A stretch of 64,000 bases of DNA from Dendrobium chrysotoxum (taxonomy: Eukaryota > Streptophyta > Magnoliopsida > Asparagales > Orchidaceae), in assembly GCA_019925795.1 (NCBI GenBank), contig CM034314.1:37379774-37443773 (forward strand). Direction: 5' to 3'. Under the pieces are notes generated by a model. It worked only from the letters and a program-made list of their open reading frames with translations. It was not told where the DNA came from and searched no databases. The position numbers and the translations under genes were made by a program. This document shows positions 11,326 through 22,557 of the stretch, piece by piece (the stretch's first letter is position 1; every line of letters begins with the position of its first letter).

Positions 11326-14300
11326 AGGATGGCTGAATCATGGACTGCTCCTTTCCTAGAAACCTTGGATGCTTCAACCAACGTACAGGTTTATGAGGTG
11401 CTTGCAAAAGTGTTTGGTATTTTGCAGATGTAGATTGTTCTTCTAGTTTGCAGACTATTATTTCTTTTAATTACCAATGAAATTCAAATGAATACAGCTG
11501 ACAGTGAACAAAGCATCAAATTAGATTAGTTAAAGATATCATGCTCTCAATAAGAATTACTCAACCATCATCTGTTCTAAAAGCAGACCATGCTGATGAA
11601 TCTGAAATGTCACGAATATCCATAAAAGACTCCCTATGTTTTGCAATTCAGGTTAAGAGAAAACGATGGAAAATTCATCTACATGCAAGGCCACGAAAAA
11701 AAGTTGACATTCAGGTGCAACTAAAAGTTGTAAGAGAAAGTCAATACACATATTTATGCTAATATATATAGCAAATGATTATATTGAACAGATAATTATA
11801 ATAATTATCATCATTTAATACCATAAAAAAATTTCTAGTAGCATACACACACATACATACACACATTTATTTATTTATTTGTATACATACATACATATAT
11901 ACTCAAGATTTGTGGGACTAGCAAAGTTAGGGTCGTCTTTCCAACTTCTGTTTTTCTATATTTTATTCATGTTTTGCTTTCTTTAACTTCCCTTCTAAAA
12001 AGTTGACCATTGTGATTGGTGAAAATAAGATTATATCTATCAAAAGAGAATTTTAGGGGCTATACATCTCATGTCTTTTGAATGGAAGAAACTACCTAAA
12101 GCAGTCTAAGATTGTGAAGACCTTTTTGAAAGTAAAGGGAAAAAATCCACAAATTTGTTGATCCTCCTCTAGGTTTGAAGGGCCCAAAGTTCTCACTATG
12201 TAATGGAGCAGACTCCGTGAGTATTAAACACCATGATTTTCTCAATTTAATTGAAAAATAAGTTTCGATTCGAATCGATGTGTAATCTTCAAATTAAAAA
12301 CGCATGTATAAAAAATTATAAAAATTTAAAACGCAAAATTCATTAAAAACTTACTTTTATTTGTAAAAGACACATTATAAGAAAGTACTAAAACATAGAA
12401 AAATTGAATAGAAGTTTCAAGCATAGAAAACATAAAAGGTAGTAACCTAGGATAGAACTAGATTCTAAAGTCTTTTATGCCATTAAAATCAATATCATTA
12501 TTTTCGTCATCTTCGTCATCGTTATTAGTATCATCTAAAGAATCATCGTGTTATCTAATAGCTTTATTGTCCTTATCATACATGTGAGTCATCCCATTCT
12601 TCCGCATCCCATGATATTACTTTCTTCTTTCTTGCGTCAATATTATTATAATAACTTTGTAAGTACACTCATAATAAGGAAATATTAAATAACAAATGTT
12701 CATAGTAAATATGCTTTAGCGACCTTTAGATGTATTTGACGTTTGATCTCGTTTCTGTTTGGCGGATTTTGATGAAATTCCACTAACTTACAATTGGGTA
12801 TCTCTAATGCCAAACATTCTATTTTTTTGTGATGAATTCTTCAAGTTGTCTATCAACCTTCTGAAAATCCTCTATATACTATCATAACACTCTTTTCATA
12901 TATTTATACAAATTAATTTTAACCTTCGTGCATTCAAAGAAACTATCATAAAAATGAAATAGAAGATTTAGGAAATATCCAAAATAATGTATAATATGAT
13001 GTAACGTAAAACATGGCATGTTCTTCATTCCTCAAAAATCTTATTATATATTTATTCTCTTTTTATAAATGTTAAAATTAAAAATTTTCATTGTAAGATT
13101 ATAAAATTGTTGAAAATCATAGAGTTTGCTTTCCTAAAAGTGAATTTAGATTCTCTACTTTTGTCATAATTTACTGTGATATTTGGTAATATTAAATCAT
13201 ATTTCTATTGCTATGGACTTTGTCACATTCATTGATGATTGCATTTGGATGACTTTTATATCTTATCAAATAAATATCTTATGCCTTTCATATCTATCTT
13301 ATCTTTATTCCTATGATAAAAATTTAATTTGGTGTTAGTACTAAGAAAATTAGGACTGATAATGATAGTAATTATTTTAATTAGATTGTATCTTCTTTAC
13401 TAAATGGAAAAGTTACGATTCACCAATCATCTTTATCTTGACACTCCACTAGAGAATGAGGTGACAAAAAGGTAAAAATTGCATCTTCTGGAAGTCACCA
13501 AAGACACATCTCTTTCAAAATAAAGTTCTATCGTAACCTCCACATATCTAATTAATAAAACACCCTTAAGAGTTATTGATTTCAAAAGGCCCCTAAACTA
13601 TCTTGCTAAATTTTTTCTCATAGATAATTTTCACTTAGAACTTCCTCCATAATATTTTCCTTATAATATGTTCACCCAGAAATAATGCTGTGGTAATCTC
13701 GATCCTGAAACACTTAAATGTGTCTTTTAGGATATTTATCTACTTAAAAATGGTATAAATGTTATCATCTGACTTGCAAAAAATTCTTTATTTTGAAGAT
13801 GTCACTTTTGATGAAAAATAAAGTCTCTTCACTCAAATTTATCTTTAGGGGAATAACAAACTTCTGGCAGAAAAAATAGATAAACTTAATATTTTCTCTC
13901 TTAATCTCCTAATTATATAAATGCAAGAACAATGCATTACTCTTTATCTCTAATACTCGTGAAGTTTTTAGATGGAGGTTAAAGCTTATTCATAGTGTCA
14001 ATCAAGCTTAAGACTCAAAACTTTTATCATGTTATTCTGATAATAATGATCAACTCATTATCATACATTCTCCTCTTTATCCCATAACTCAATATACATC
14101 CTTTTAAAATTTTTCTTAAACACAAAATCTTCTTTACAAACATTATCTATAGCACCAATCAAATTCCACAAATCCTATTTGAGTCATTAGAAAATAAGAA
14201 TTAAAAAGATGACATAAAAAACAGATGAATCCCATATAAATAAATCACAGTTGGGAGATCATTGGGCTCTAAAAAAAAGCTATAGGATGCAAATAAGTTT

Positions 14301-17300
14301 TCTTATTAAAATATAAAGGATGGAAGCCTGGAATGGTAGAAAGAAATGTTAGTAGTTAAAGGAAAATTTCCATTCTATGGAGTAGACTACCAAGAAACTC
14401 TTGTTGCCTAACTGAATATAATTCACATCCTAATTTTTTTTGCTACTAAGCTTGGATGTTCTATACAATAATATAATACTAAGACACTTTGATTACATGT
14501 GGATATTAAATAAGTTTATATAGATCTTTCATTAGAATTCAAAATTTCATTCATAGAAATTTAGATGTGTAGATAAAAAATGGCATTATACGGTCTTAAA
14601 TAATCCCTGAGCTTCAGGTTTGGTAGATTTATAAAAGTACTGTATGGAGTAGGATATAAATAAAGCTAAAGATGTCATACGTTATTTATAAAATGTTCCA
14701 CTATCAAAAATTTTAATTTTTATTGTGTATGCTGATAATATAATTATTTTAGGTAATGACAATAAAAAATAAATTATTGAGGGGACATTGGCTTCCCTAG
14801 AAAAGGAATTAGAGTAAAATGGAATGTAGTGTAAAAATACAATGTATTTGAAATGTTATGAGTTATTTGGATGAGTGTAAAATAAGTTCAGATAATTATG
14901 AAATATTTGCCTTTAGGAGGATGCTTTTTGGATTATGCAATGCCCTGCTACTTTTTAGAAGTATATGATATCATTTTTTTTAGATTTAATTGAGTATAGC
15001 ATCGAGATCTTCATGAATGACTTCTCTGTTTTTGATACCTCTTTGGGTTTGTTTGGAGTGTTTATCAATTGTTATGAAAAGATGTGAAGAATCAAATTTG
15101 TTATTAAATTGGGAGAAATATTAAATCATGATTGCAAAAAGCATAGTGCTATGACATAAAATTTTAGAGAGAGGTTTAGAAGTGGATAGGCGAAAGTTCA
15201 AGTAATAGAAAATCTACTATTTCTCACTTCTGTTAAGGGAATTAGAAGCTTTTTAGAATATGTTGGATACTACATAAGATTTATTTGGAATTTTTCAAAA
15301 ATAACTAAGCCCTTATATCATTTGTTTGAATAAGATGTTCCTTTTGAATTTAAAGATGAATGTCTTAATAATTTAAATATTTTAAAACAATATTTAATTA
15401 TTGCACTTGTTATTATTGTACCTGATTGAATATTGCATTTTTGAAATATTATGTGATGTTAGTGATTATATTATGGGAGTTGTTTTAGGGCAAAGAATAG
15501 ATAGAGAATTTCATGTTATATACTATGTTAGCAGGACTTTGAAAACGGTTCAAGTTAATTATACCACCATTGAAAAGGAATTGTTAGGTATAGTCTTTTC
15601 CTTCAAAGTTTAGACCTTAATTAATTGACACTAAAATTATTGTGTATCGACCATTCTGCCATCAAGTATCTAGTTAAAAAGAATAATGTCAATCTTAGAT
15701 TGGTGAGGTGAATTCTCTTGTTACAGAATTTGATGTGTAAACTTAAGATGTTAAAGAAACAGAGAATTAGGTGGCTGATAATTTGTTTAGACTATAACTG
15801 AAAAAATTTGCATGTATTGAGTGTGATATAAATGAATATTTTCTAGATGAACATTTGCTTGCATTGCACTCATTGTGTGTCTTGGTATGCTGACATTGTG
15901 AATTATATTATGAGTAGAGTGATCCCATTTGATATGTCATACACACAAAGGCGCAATTTTATCCATGATGCCAACTTATTTTTTGGGATGGGCCATATTT
16001 ATTTTAAAATATAAAGATCTAATCATTAGTAGATGTGTCCTAGAAAAAGAGATTAACCCATCATTAGGCAGTGTCATGCTTTAGAATATGAAGGGCATTT
16101 TGGAGAATTTAAAATTGCTTCTAAGATCCTACAATTTGGAATCTATTGGCCTACCTTATTTAACAATGTAAATTTTTATATTAGGAGGTATGATAAGTGT
16201 TAGATGGCATGTAATATTTCAAGGAGAAATTAAATGCCATTGATTTATATGTTGGAAGTTGAGAAATTTGATGTTTGGGGACTAGATTTCATGGGTCCTT
16301 CTGTTGAATCTTTTGGGAATCAATATATTTTGTTAGCAATTAACTATGTCTCCAAATGGATTGAAGGAGTAGCAACACCCAAAAATAATTAGTAGGTTGT
16401 GATAAATTTTTTAAAGAAAAATATTTTTTCTAGATTTGGATTACCTGTGGTAATTGTTAGTGATGAGGGGAGCCAAGTTTGCAATAGGAGAGTGGAGACT
16501 TTAAATTTGAAATATGGAGTTAAATATAGAATTCCAATTGCTCATCATCCCAAATAGTCATCAAATTGAAAAAAGGAATAGAGAGATAAAGAGGATTTTA
16601 AAGAAGGCTATAAGTTCAAATAGAAGGGATCGTGGTTTGAGACGGATGATGTACTTTGGGCTTATAGGACTGCATTGAAGATCCCAATTGGAATGTCTCC
16701 CTGCATGTTGATCTTTGAAAAAAATTTATCACTTACCCTTAGAGTTAGAACATAAGGCTTATTGGGCAGTAAAAGAATTAAACTATGATCTTAAGGATGT
16801 TGAGGATAAAAGGTTGATACAATTGAATGAGTTGGAGAAATTTAGAAGTGATACTTATGAAAATGTCAGGTTGTATGAAGAGCAAATTAAACATTGGCAT
16901 GACCGTAAGCTCTTTAGGAAATAATTTGAACATGGACAGGAAGTGCCTTTTTATAATTCAAGATTGAATTATTTTTTGGAAAGTTAAAGTCAGGTGGTTA
17001 GGACCATTCACTATTGCTAAAATGTATCTTTATGGAGCTATAAACATTAGGGATAGAAAGGCCAACCAAATATTCAAAGTCAATGGCCAAAAGATTATTT
17101 ACTTAGGAGGGGACATAGATTGCCTTAGGAGCTCGGTGGAGTTGGCTCATCCACATAGTCTTGCTGAAGATCATAAACTTAGCTCTCATTATGAGGCAAC
17201 CCAAATGTGTATTTTGTTTGTGTGATATGTTCATGTTATTTAAAAGTGATTAGAATGTGCTTAGGTCATATGTGATATGTGCATGCTGATTCATGGTTGT

Positions 17301-20300
17301 TGTACGTAGGTGTGAATTAGAATTTGATTGCTTGAATGTGATGAAATGATGTGTGAATAATGTTTATGTTTGTGATTTGAAGCTAGTTTGGGTATGTATG
17401 ATTTGTGCTCTATTGATGATGTGAAATATGTGGTAGACTTTGCCTTGTGTTTGAAACATGTATGGAAAAATCTTCTCAGGCGTCACAGCACTGAGTCCCT
17501 ATTTTACTATAAAAAGATCTCACTTGATGATTTTGTGCAGGAGAATTTACTTACTTCAAAATTGAAGAAAATAGCCTAGTGCCAGACTTTGGAGCACCGT
17601 GACATTCAACCCTAAATTCGACTAAAAGTTAGAGAGCAAGGCCTTGTAACAGAGGAAAGTACCGCAATGCCAAATCTCTTGAGCACCACACTGCAACAAT
17701 TAATTCGGTTATTACAGTGAAAAGACACATCAATTCAATTAGAGTGCTGTAACGATGGACTTTCTGAATACCTCAACGTTAGTTTTATCCAATAATGCCA
17801 CAACGCCACCACTAGTGGAGCTGTGATACTACAATCAATTTTGTGTGTTAGATACTAAAAATTTGGATGAATTTTTTGTTTTTTTAAGAAGGGGGGGGGG
17901 GGGGGGGGGGGTGAGTGGGGTCTTAGGAGTAATCTAGAGGGAGGGAGGGAGTGAGTGCGAGTTAAGGAAGTCAAATTCAGTGGCTAGGAGAGTATGTATT
18001 CATGTTGTTAAGAACTTTATGGTCATATCTACCTTATTCTTTCATCTTGCAATTTTATTTATTATTGCAATGAATTGTGTCTTGCTTATCTTAATTTTCA
18101 TGGCTGGCTAAAATCATTTCTCTTGACTTATGATGTGTTAGAAATCATGTTTGCAAAAGAATAGATCTTTGTTATACGCATAAATGCTTTATTGTTTTTA
18201 AATCATTTGTACTTAATTTAGTTTGTGTAGAGGCCTTGCATGATTTTAAAATTTAGTGTGTTCTGCATCCTCGACAAAGTAGTGGAACAATGAGGTGATT
18301 TAAAGTTGAATTCTGTCATGCATGGACATATGGTGGCTAGAGGTTTGGGATCATAAGGAGATATAATCACTGTAGTTAAGTGCAAACTTAGCTAAAAACT
18401 CCAATGAGATTGACAAAGACGAGAAATATCTATGCTCTGATTCACAGCAACATAATAAGAGATCTAACTTTTACATTCATGAGTTTTTAACTATCATAGG
18501 TTCAGAGTCCCTTAAACATAGTATTTTTTTTCTAGAAAACTTAGCTGGTAACTTTCGTTAGCTCACTATTTAATTTGACGATAATATAAATTAAGAAATT
18601 CTAAGGAGCAGTATTAGAGTGATCTAGATGTTATCCCCATCCTCGTGAAAGTGATACTTTTTTTTATTACTTTATTTTTTATGCGACACGTGCACTTGCG
18701 TAGATCTAGTGATAACTCATAGTTGATACAGAGTGCTAGGGTTGATAACAATTGAGTCATCAATAAGTTGCATAAAAAGATGAGTAGGTAGTAGAACTAG
18801 AGTGATTAGATTATCATCATTATTGGCCTTATCCCAACTATTTAGGGTTGGCATTTTAAATCTTCATTTATCTTTTCTTATTGTTGAGTGATTTATGAGA
18901 TGTTAAACATATGCTTCACCATTCATTTTCAACAACTTCATCCATATAATTATGTCTAACATTTTTTTTTCTAGTCCTCTAATATTAATTTTATCAACTT
19001 GTCTAGTTGGCGCATTTTTTACCCTTGGTTCATGTATCGAATACTCACATATATATATTTGATCGTTTTATCTTTAATAGATGTTAGTCTTATTCTTTTC
19101 TCTAATACAATTTTTATTTTTAATTTATCCTTCATAGTTTTCTCCTACATCCATTTTAACATTTACATTTCTGGCACAATCAGCTTAGATAGGAATGTTG
19201 TCTTTACAGCTCAATATTTTAATCCATACAACAATGCCAACCTAAGTGCAATTTGGTGCATTTTCATAAAAATTATGTTTAATTCTCCATGCTACTCCCT
19301 CACTCTTGCGACACTACTCCATCTTAGCTATTTAACTTAAATTTTGAAAGTTATCCCCCATCTATATCTATATTTTTCTCTTTAATATATCAATGATACT
19401 ATACATATAAATATCATCTTATCTTTTAAAAATAATTAATCATAAATGTTAACATTATACCCATTACATATTATATACTTGATCATTATTCTACTAATTT
19501 TATAGTCTCCATCTCTTAAATATTTTACCCATTGTTCAAATTTTTTATTGATTTCATTGAATGCCTCATCAATTAGAACTATATTATTTGCAAAATTGCA
19601 TATACAAGGGCACCACATTTTGAATATCCACTGTATGCATGCTCGTAACAAATACAAAATGATATAAATTCAATGTTGATTCCTGATGGACACCTAAGAT
19701 ATCTTGAAACTATATGGCCATTCCAAAATTATTTCTTATACTAGTTAATACTTCATCATTACCTATCCTTAATAGTATCAATATATCTTTGAACATATTC
19801 TACCCAAAGCATATTAAATAAGTTCTCTTGGCCTTGATCACATGCCTTCTATTGAGATTAATAAAATATATAAGGTCATGTTTTTTATTTATATAATTTT
19901 TCATTAATTAATATAACATAAAAATTATTTCCATGTTTGATCTTCCTAGCATGTAACTAAATTAGTTCTCTAAATCGATGTAATTTTTTTAAGCCTATGT
20001 TTTATTATTTGCTCCTACAACTTCATTGTATAAATATCAAGTTTACTTTGTTGATATTTAACACAACTTTGTATATTACCTTTGTTCTTAAATATTATAC
20101 CAAAATAATTTTTTTCCATTCATTTATGTCCCTTTAATTTTAAAAATTTAATGAAAAAATTTGCTAGTCTTCATAGTGGACCTAAACCTTACTATTGTGC
20201 ATATTTTTCCTATCCAAATTTATTTTATTTTATTTACTCAATCTATGAAATAGTTTCTTATTCTAGTCATTATGCTCTTCTAAAATAATTTCTTCCTTTG

Positions 20301-21266
20301 ATATCTATTAATTCTTCTATGTAAATATTCTTTGATCTCTTTATCTTTAATCAAGATCCTAGTATCTCCTCTTCCCTAAAGATGGCTATGTATGAAAAAT
20401 GTTAAAAAGATAAGATCTTCAAAATTTTTTCAAAATAGCCTTTTGCAAATTAATTTTGGAATCTCATGTGACGACTAATATGATGAGCCTAACGATGATG
20501 GGAATTACAATTTGTGATGATTACTTGGAAGGGTGGTTAGAGACTTCTTCATGTGAATTTACCATATGATTTACATTGGCAGTATTTGTAGAATGATAAA
20601 TTTCTTTGAATTCTGAGCAATTCAAATTTAAATTAGATTAGGGTTTTTCTGATCGATATTCTGGCTATTTGTAAATTTTATCCCTACTCCAACACTTGGG
20701 CTTGCACTTGATTTTTGGTTCAAAGATTTGAATTACCGCAAAAAAATTTTAACATTTGTACGAAATAATAATTACATAAGCGTTCGTCATTTCTCCGAAT
20801 GTTCTTTCTTATAATGAACCTGCGGGCGTTTGAAGATGGGGTGTATTAGCAGCAGCACGAAATTCCTGATATTCTATAGTTAGTTTTCTTTGATTTTTAT
20901 TTCAGGTGTCCTTTATAGAGTCTTGGTTATTATCGTTGAATCCAATGAAGAACATATTCCTCAAAATTGCGAGAAGTTCTAGTAATCCTCTGCGAAGAAT
21001 TGCATATTCTTTCGGAGACCACTATGATTTAAGGAAGGAGCTTCAAATTCTAAATCTTCTCACCGGGTAATGTTATTTTCTTATCCAGTGGTTTTTTTCC
21101 CCCATGAGGTGAGAGCGTTTTCTGAAGCATGCAAATTTTACTGAATTGCAGGTATATATTTCTCCTTGATAGACATGGAAGAATTAGGTGGCAAGGTTTT
21201 GGATCCGCAACAACAGAAGAAGTTTCGTCCCTCGTATCATGTGCCACCCTTCTTTTGGAGGAGTAG
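11326..21266 (+). CDS. ATP10: ATP10-like F1Fo-ATP synthase assembly factor, last three exons
   Basis: ATP10 is a mitochondrial inner-membrane factor needed to assemble the Fo part of ATP synthase. Three exons read in one frame. Exon a (11326-11397, 24 codons) contains MAESWTAPFLETLDAS. Exon b (20906-21066) contains VSFIESWLLSLNPMKNIFLK and later SFGDHYDLRKELQILNLLTG. Exon c (21152-21266) contains YIFLLDRHGRIRWQGFG and ends LLLEE before TAG. The GYxFLLDxxGxIRWQG block near the C-terminus is the family signature. Splice sites are canonical: TTTTACAG before a, GTGCTT after a, TTTCAG before b, GTAATG after b, TTGCAG before c. Codon phase is kept across both introns. Exon a may instead end at 11388, which also keeps the frame. 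The first intron is about 9.5 kb and full of retroelements; the second is 85 bp. No stop or frameshift is seen in these 115 residues, so the gene may be live. I did not find the upstream exons, which would carry the N-terminus and the mitochondrial targeting peptide; they may lie left of the window. Confidence 0.75.
11840..11905. repeat. Microsatellite (CA, CATA, TTTA)
   Basis: A compound run of CACA, CATACATA and TTTATTTA units with a TATATA end. No coding content. Confidence 0.8.
12420..12700 (-). pseudogene. Possible C-terminal tail of a hAT-type transposase
   Basis: On the minus strand one frame gives MYDKDNKAI, a stop, then DDSLDDTNNDDEDDENND followed by IDFNGIKDFRI and a stop. Such acidic tails are common at the C-terminus of plant hAT transposases, but low-complexity acid runs are weak evidence. 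No catalytic block is visible nearby. Confidence 0.2.
13190..14840 (+). mobile_element. Ty1/copia pol relic (integrase to reverse transcriptase)
   Basis: Integrase remnants come first: FVTFIDDCIWMTF (about 13215-13255), then STKKIRTDNDSNYFN with the second catalytic Asp, then TIHQSSLS. The segment with KCVF and later RCHF (13700-13810) is the end of integrase. RT remnants follow: VDYQETLVA (about 14375), MALYGLK (about 14580) and VYADNIIILGND (about 14730), where the catalytic YVDD has become YADN. Integrase before RT is the copia order. Many stops and indels mark an old insertion. It ends almost directly at the Athila-like relic. No LTRs were identified. Confidence 0.75.
14880..17230 (+). 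mobile_element. Ty3/gypsy relic, Athila-like pol
   Basis: The order is RT, RNase H, integrase. RT: FRRMLFGLCNA (14910-14950) and FMNDFSVFDTS (15010-15045); the family has FMDDFSVFG, so a catalytic Asp has become Asn. RNase H: DVSDYIMGVVLGQR and YYVSRTLKTVQVNYTTIEKE (15450-15600). Integrase: HALEYEGHFGEFK and YWPT (16080-16155) in the zinc domain, then VWGLDFMGP and AINYVSKWIEGVA in the core. The C-terminal region is ELEHKAYWAVKELNYDL (16740-16790). The wording RMPFGLCNAP and FMDDFSVFG is typical of the Athila lineage. Numerous stops make it inactive. LTRs were not located. Confidence 0.82.
17231..18800. other. Non-coding stretch after the Athila-like relic
   Basis: No protein similarity is visible. 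This is probably the 3' non-coding part and LTR of the gypsy relic. It contains a run of 21 G (17891-17911) followed by GTGAGTGGGG and GGAGGGAGGGAGTGAG. I found no matching second LTR. Confidence 0.35.
17891..17911 (+). repeat. Homopolymer run of 21 G
   Basis: An uninterrupted G run, the counterpart of the 22-C run at 5548-5569. Both lie in LTR-like DNA. Assemblies often get such runs wrong, so the exact length is uncertain. Confidence 0.8.
18810..20490 (-). mobile_element. RTE-type LINE relic
   Basis: The left end is the RTE 3' tail read backwards: CATCATCATTATTGG, CTTATCCCAACTATTTAGGG. Upstream on the minus strand (19436-19657) the translation gives CICNFANNIVLIDEAFNEIN and then KYLRDGDYKISRIMIKYIIC, the RT catalytic region and what follows it. 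The catalytic FADD has become FANN. At about 19230-19320 the eroded KGKFY-type block follows. The 5' limit is approximate. It lies in the large ATP10-like intron, opposite to the gene. Confidence 0.75.
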
Positions 21267-21560
21267 CAGTTTGATTTTTTTTCTTATTTCCTAGTCTGGC
21301 AGTTTTTTACATTACGACTCTTTTTAATGGTAATTTTTTGGTGCATCATGTCATGCTTCTTGTTCTTTTAAAGATATGCAAGAGTTTTCATAATAAAGAC
21401 ATCTGCTTTAGGGCTTTATCAAAAGGAATGTTGATTGTCAATTTCTTTTAGCACTCTAAAAATCTAAAGAATTGCCTATTTAGATTTATTTCTGCAGTCT
21501 CTGTGGCGATGTTGTTAGTCATCTCTTTACATCTTCTTAAATAAGGTTATCTAATGCTAT
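21267..21560 (+). other. Probable 3' UTR of the ATP10-like gene
   Basis: This directly follows the TAG at 21264-21266. It has no ORF and contains a canonical AATAAA at 21392-21397, about 130 bases after the stop, a usual distance for plant polyadenylation. The end of the transcript cannot be fixed by reading. Confidence 0.5.
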
Positions 21561-22557
21561 CTAATGCTGGATCAAGTTTAGATTGTTCTAAACTTAGATG
21601 CCCACTTTATAAACTCTTTTGTGGCTTGTGAGAACAAGTCTTTTGGCAGTCAAGTGACAATTTCTTTATGTGAGAGAGCTTGGAGAGAGTCTGCATTATC
21701 TTTGGAGAGATAAGTGGTAAGAATGAGAGAGGAAGAGTGACTTGAGGGAGTCAAGGGGTATGACAGGGGTCATATGGTTGCTTTGTTAGCTTGCACCCTG
21801 CATCTTCCAATTGTGTTATGTTGGAACTCTTGGAGAGGAGCTCTAGGGAAGAGTCTTTGGGCCAAAGACTAGCTAGCCGAAGAGGCTAAGCTTTTAGCAT
21901 CTCCGATGGGTCAGGAAGCAAATGGAGGGATTGTCATCTCCGTTGGGACGAGGAGCTGAAAGGAGGGACAGCATTCTTGCCGGGCTTATAGACGAAAGAG
22001 GAATGACATCTTTGTCGGGCCGAGGTGGCAAGTGGAGGGAGATTCTTCGTGATCTGAACAGTTTGTAAATGTGATTCTCCGCCTATGGTAAGGGATAAGG
22101 GCTTCTTTGTCTAGCTGTGTGCTGAAGGAGCGTCACTGATTATTGCAATACCTAAAGAGGAGGATCTTTGGGGAGTGGATGTAGGTCAATTTGATCGAAT
22201 CACTATAACTATTGATTTGCATATTCTTACTTTTCTTATAATTTCATTTTACTTGCAATTTATTTTACTACACTCCGATTTAATTTTGGTTATATGTGTG
22301 CATGAGAATTTTTGTGATTGATTTGGTTGATCTTTATTTTGAAAACTTGTAAAGAAAAGAACAAAAAAAAAAAAAAATAGTTTCCAAAAGTTTAAGAATA
22401 AAAAAAAAAATCGTATTTGCTTTTAGTTTTGTTTTGAGTTCTTTTGTTTAACCGCTTCTCCATATTTGAAGATTTGTATTTTAACTAAAATATTTTCAAA
22501 ATTTCAAAAAATTTTTAGATGTTCACCTCCCTCTTAATTTGCCTTTTTATACTTTCA
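21560..22557 (+). mobile_element. Copia LTR relic (SIRE/Maximus-like), plus strand
   Basis: The part at 22140-22220 repeats the box shared by the other copia LTRs in this window: CAATACCTA, then GGGAGTGGATGTAGGTCAAT, then CGAATCACTATAA. Just before it are GGAG and CCG-rich hairpin modules (21890-22140) like those of the other LTRs. The right end reads ACTTTCA followed by AGAGCCAG. The latter looks like the second half of an initiator-Met primer site (TGGTATCAGAGCCAG), as if seven bases were lost. No internal region follows, so it is a lone or broken LTR. The left end is approximate. Confidence 0.6.

Larger units (their letters stand above)
11398..20905 (+). other. Large intron of the ATP10-like gene, filled with retroelements
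   Basis: The interval is bounded by GT at 11398 and a pyrimidine-rich TTTCAG at 20900-20905. It contains a copia relic, an Athila-like gypsy relic, an RTE LINE and several anonymous AT-rich stretches (11400-12400, 17230-18800, 20490-20900). A short ORF at 11541-11762 has no recognisable domain. All recognised inserts are decayed. The copia and gypsy relics lie in the gene's direction and the RTE LINE lies against it. Confidence 0.65.

Noticed and set aside
11541..11762. Extra exon of the ATP10-like gene
   Set aside because: The exons at 11326 and 20906 join in frame without it, and its Lys/Arg-rich translation does not fit the family.
18999..19340. 113-codon hydrophobic ORF on the plus strand
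   Set aside because: It is the reverse strand of an RTE LINE relic; the hydrophobic look comes from T-rich sequence.
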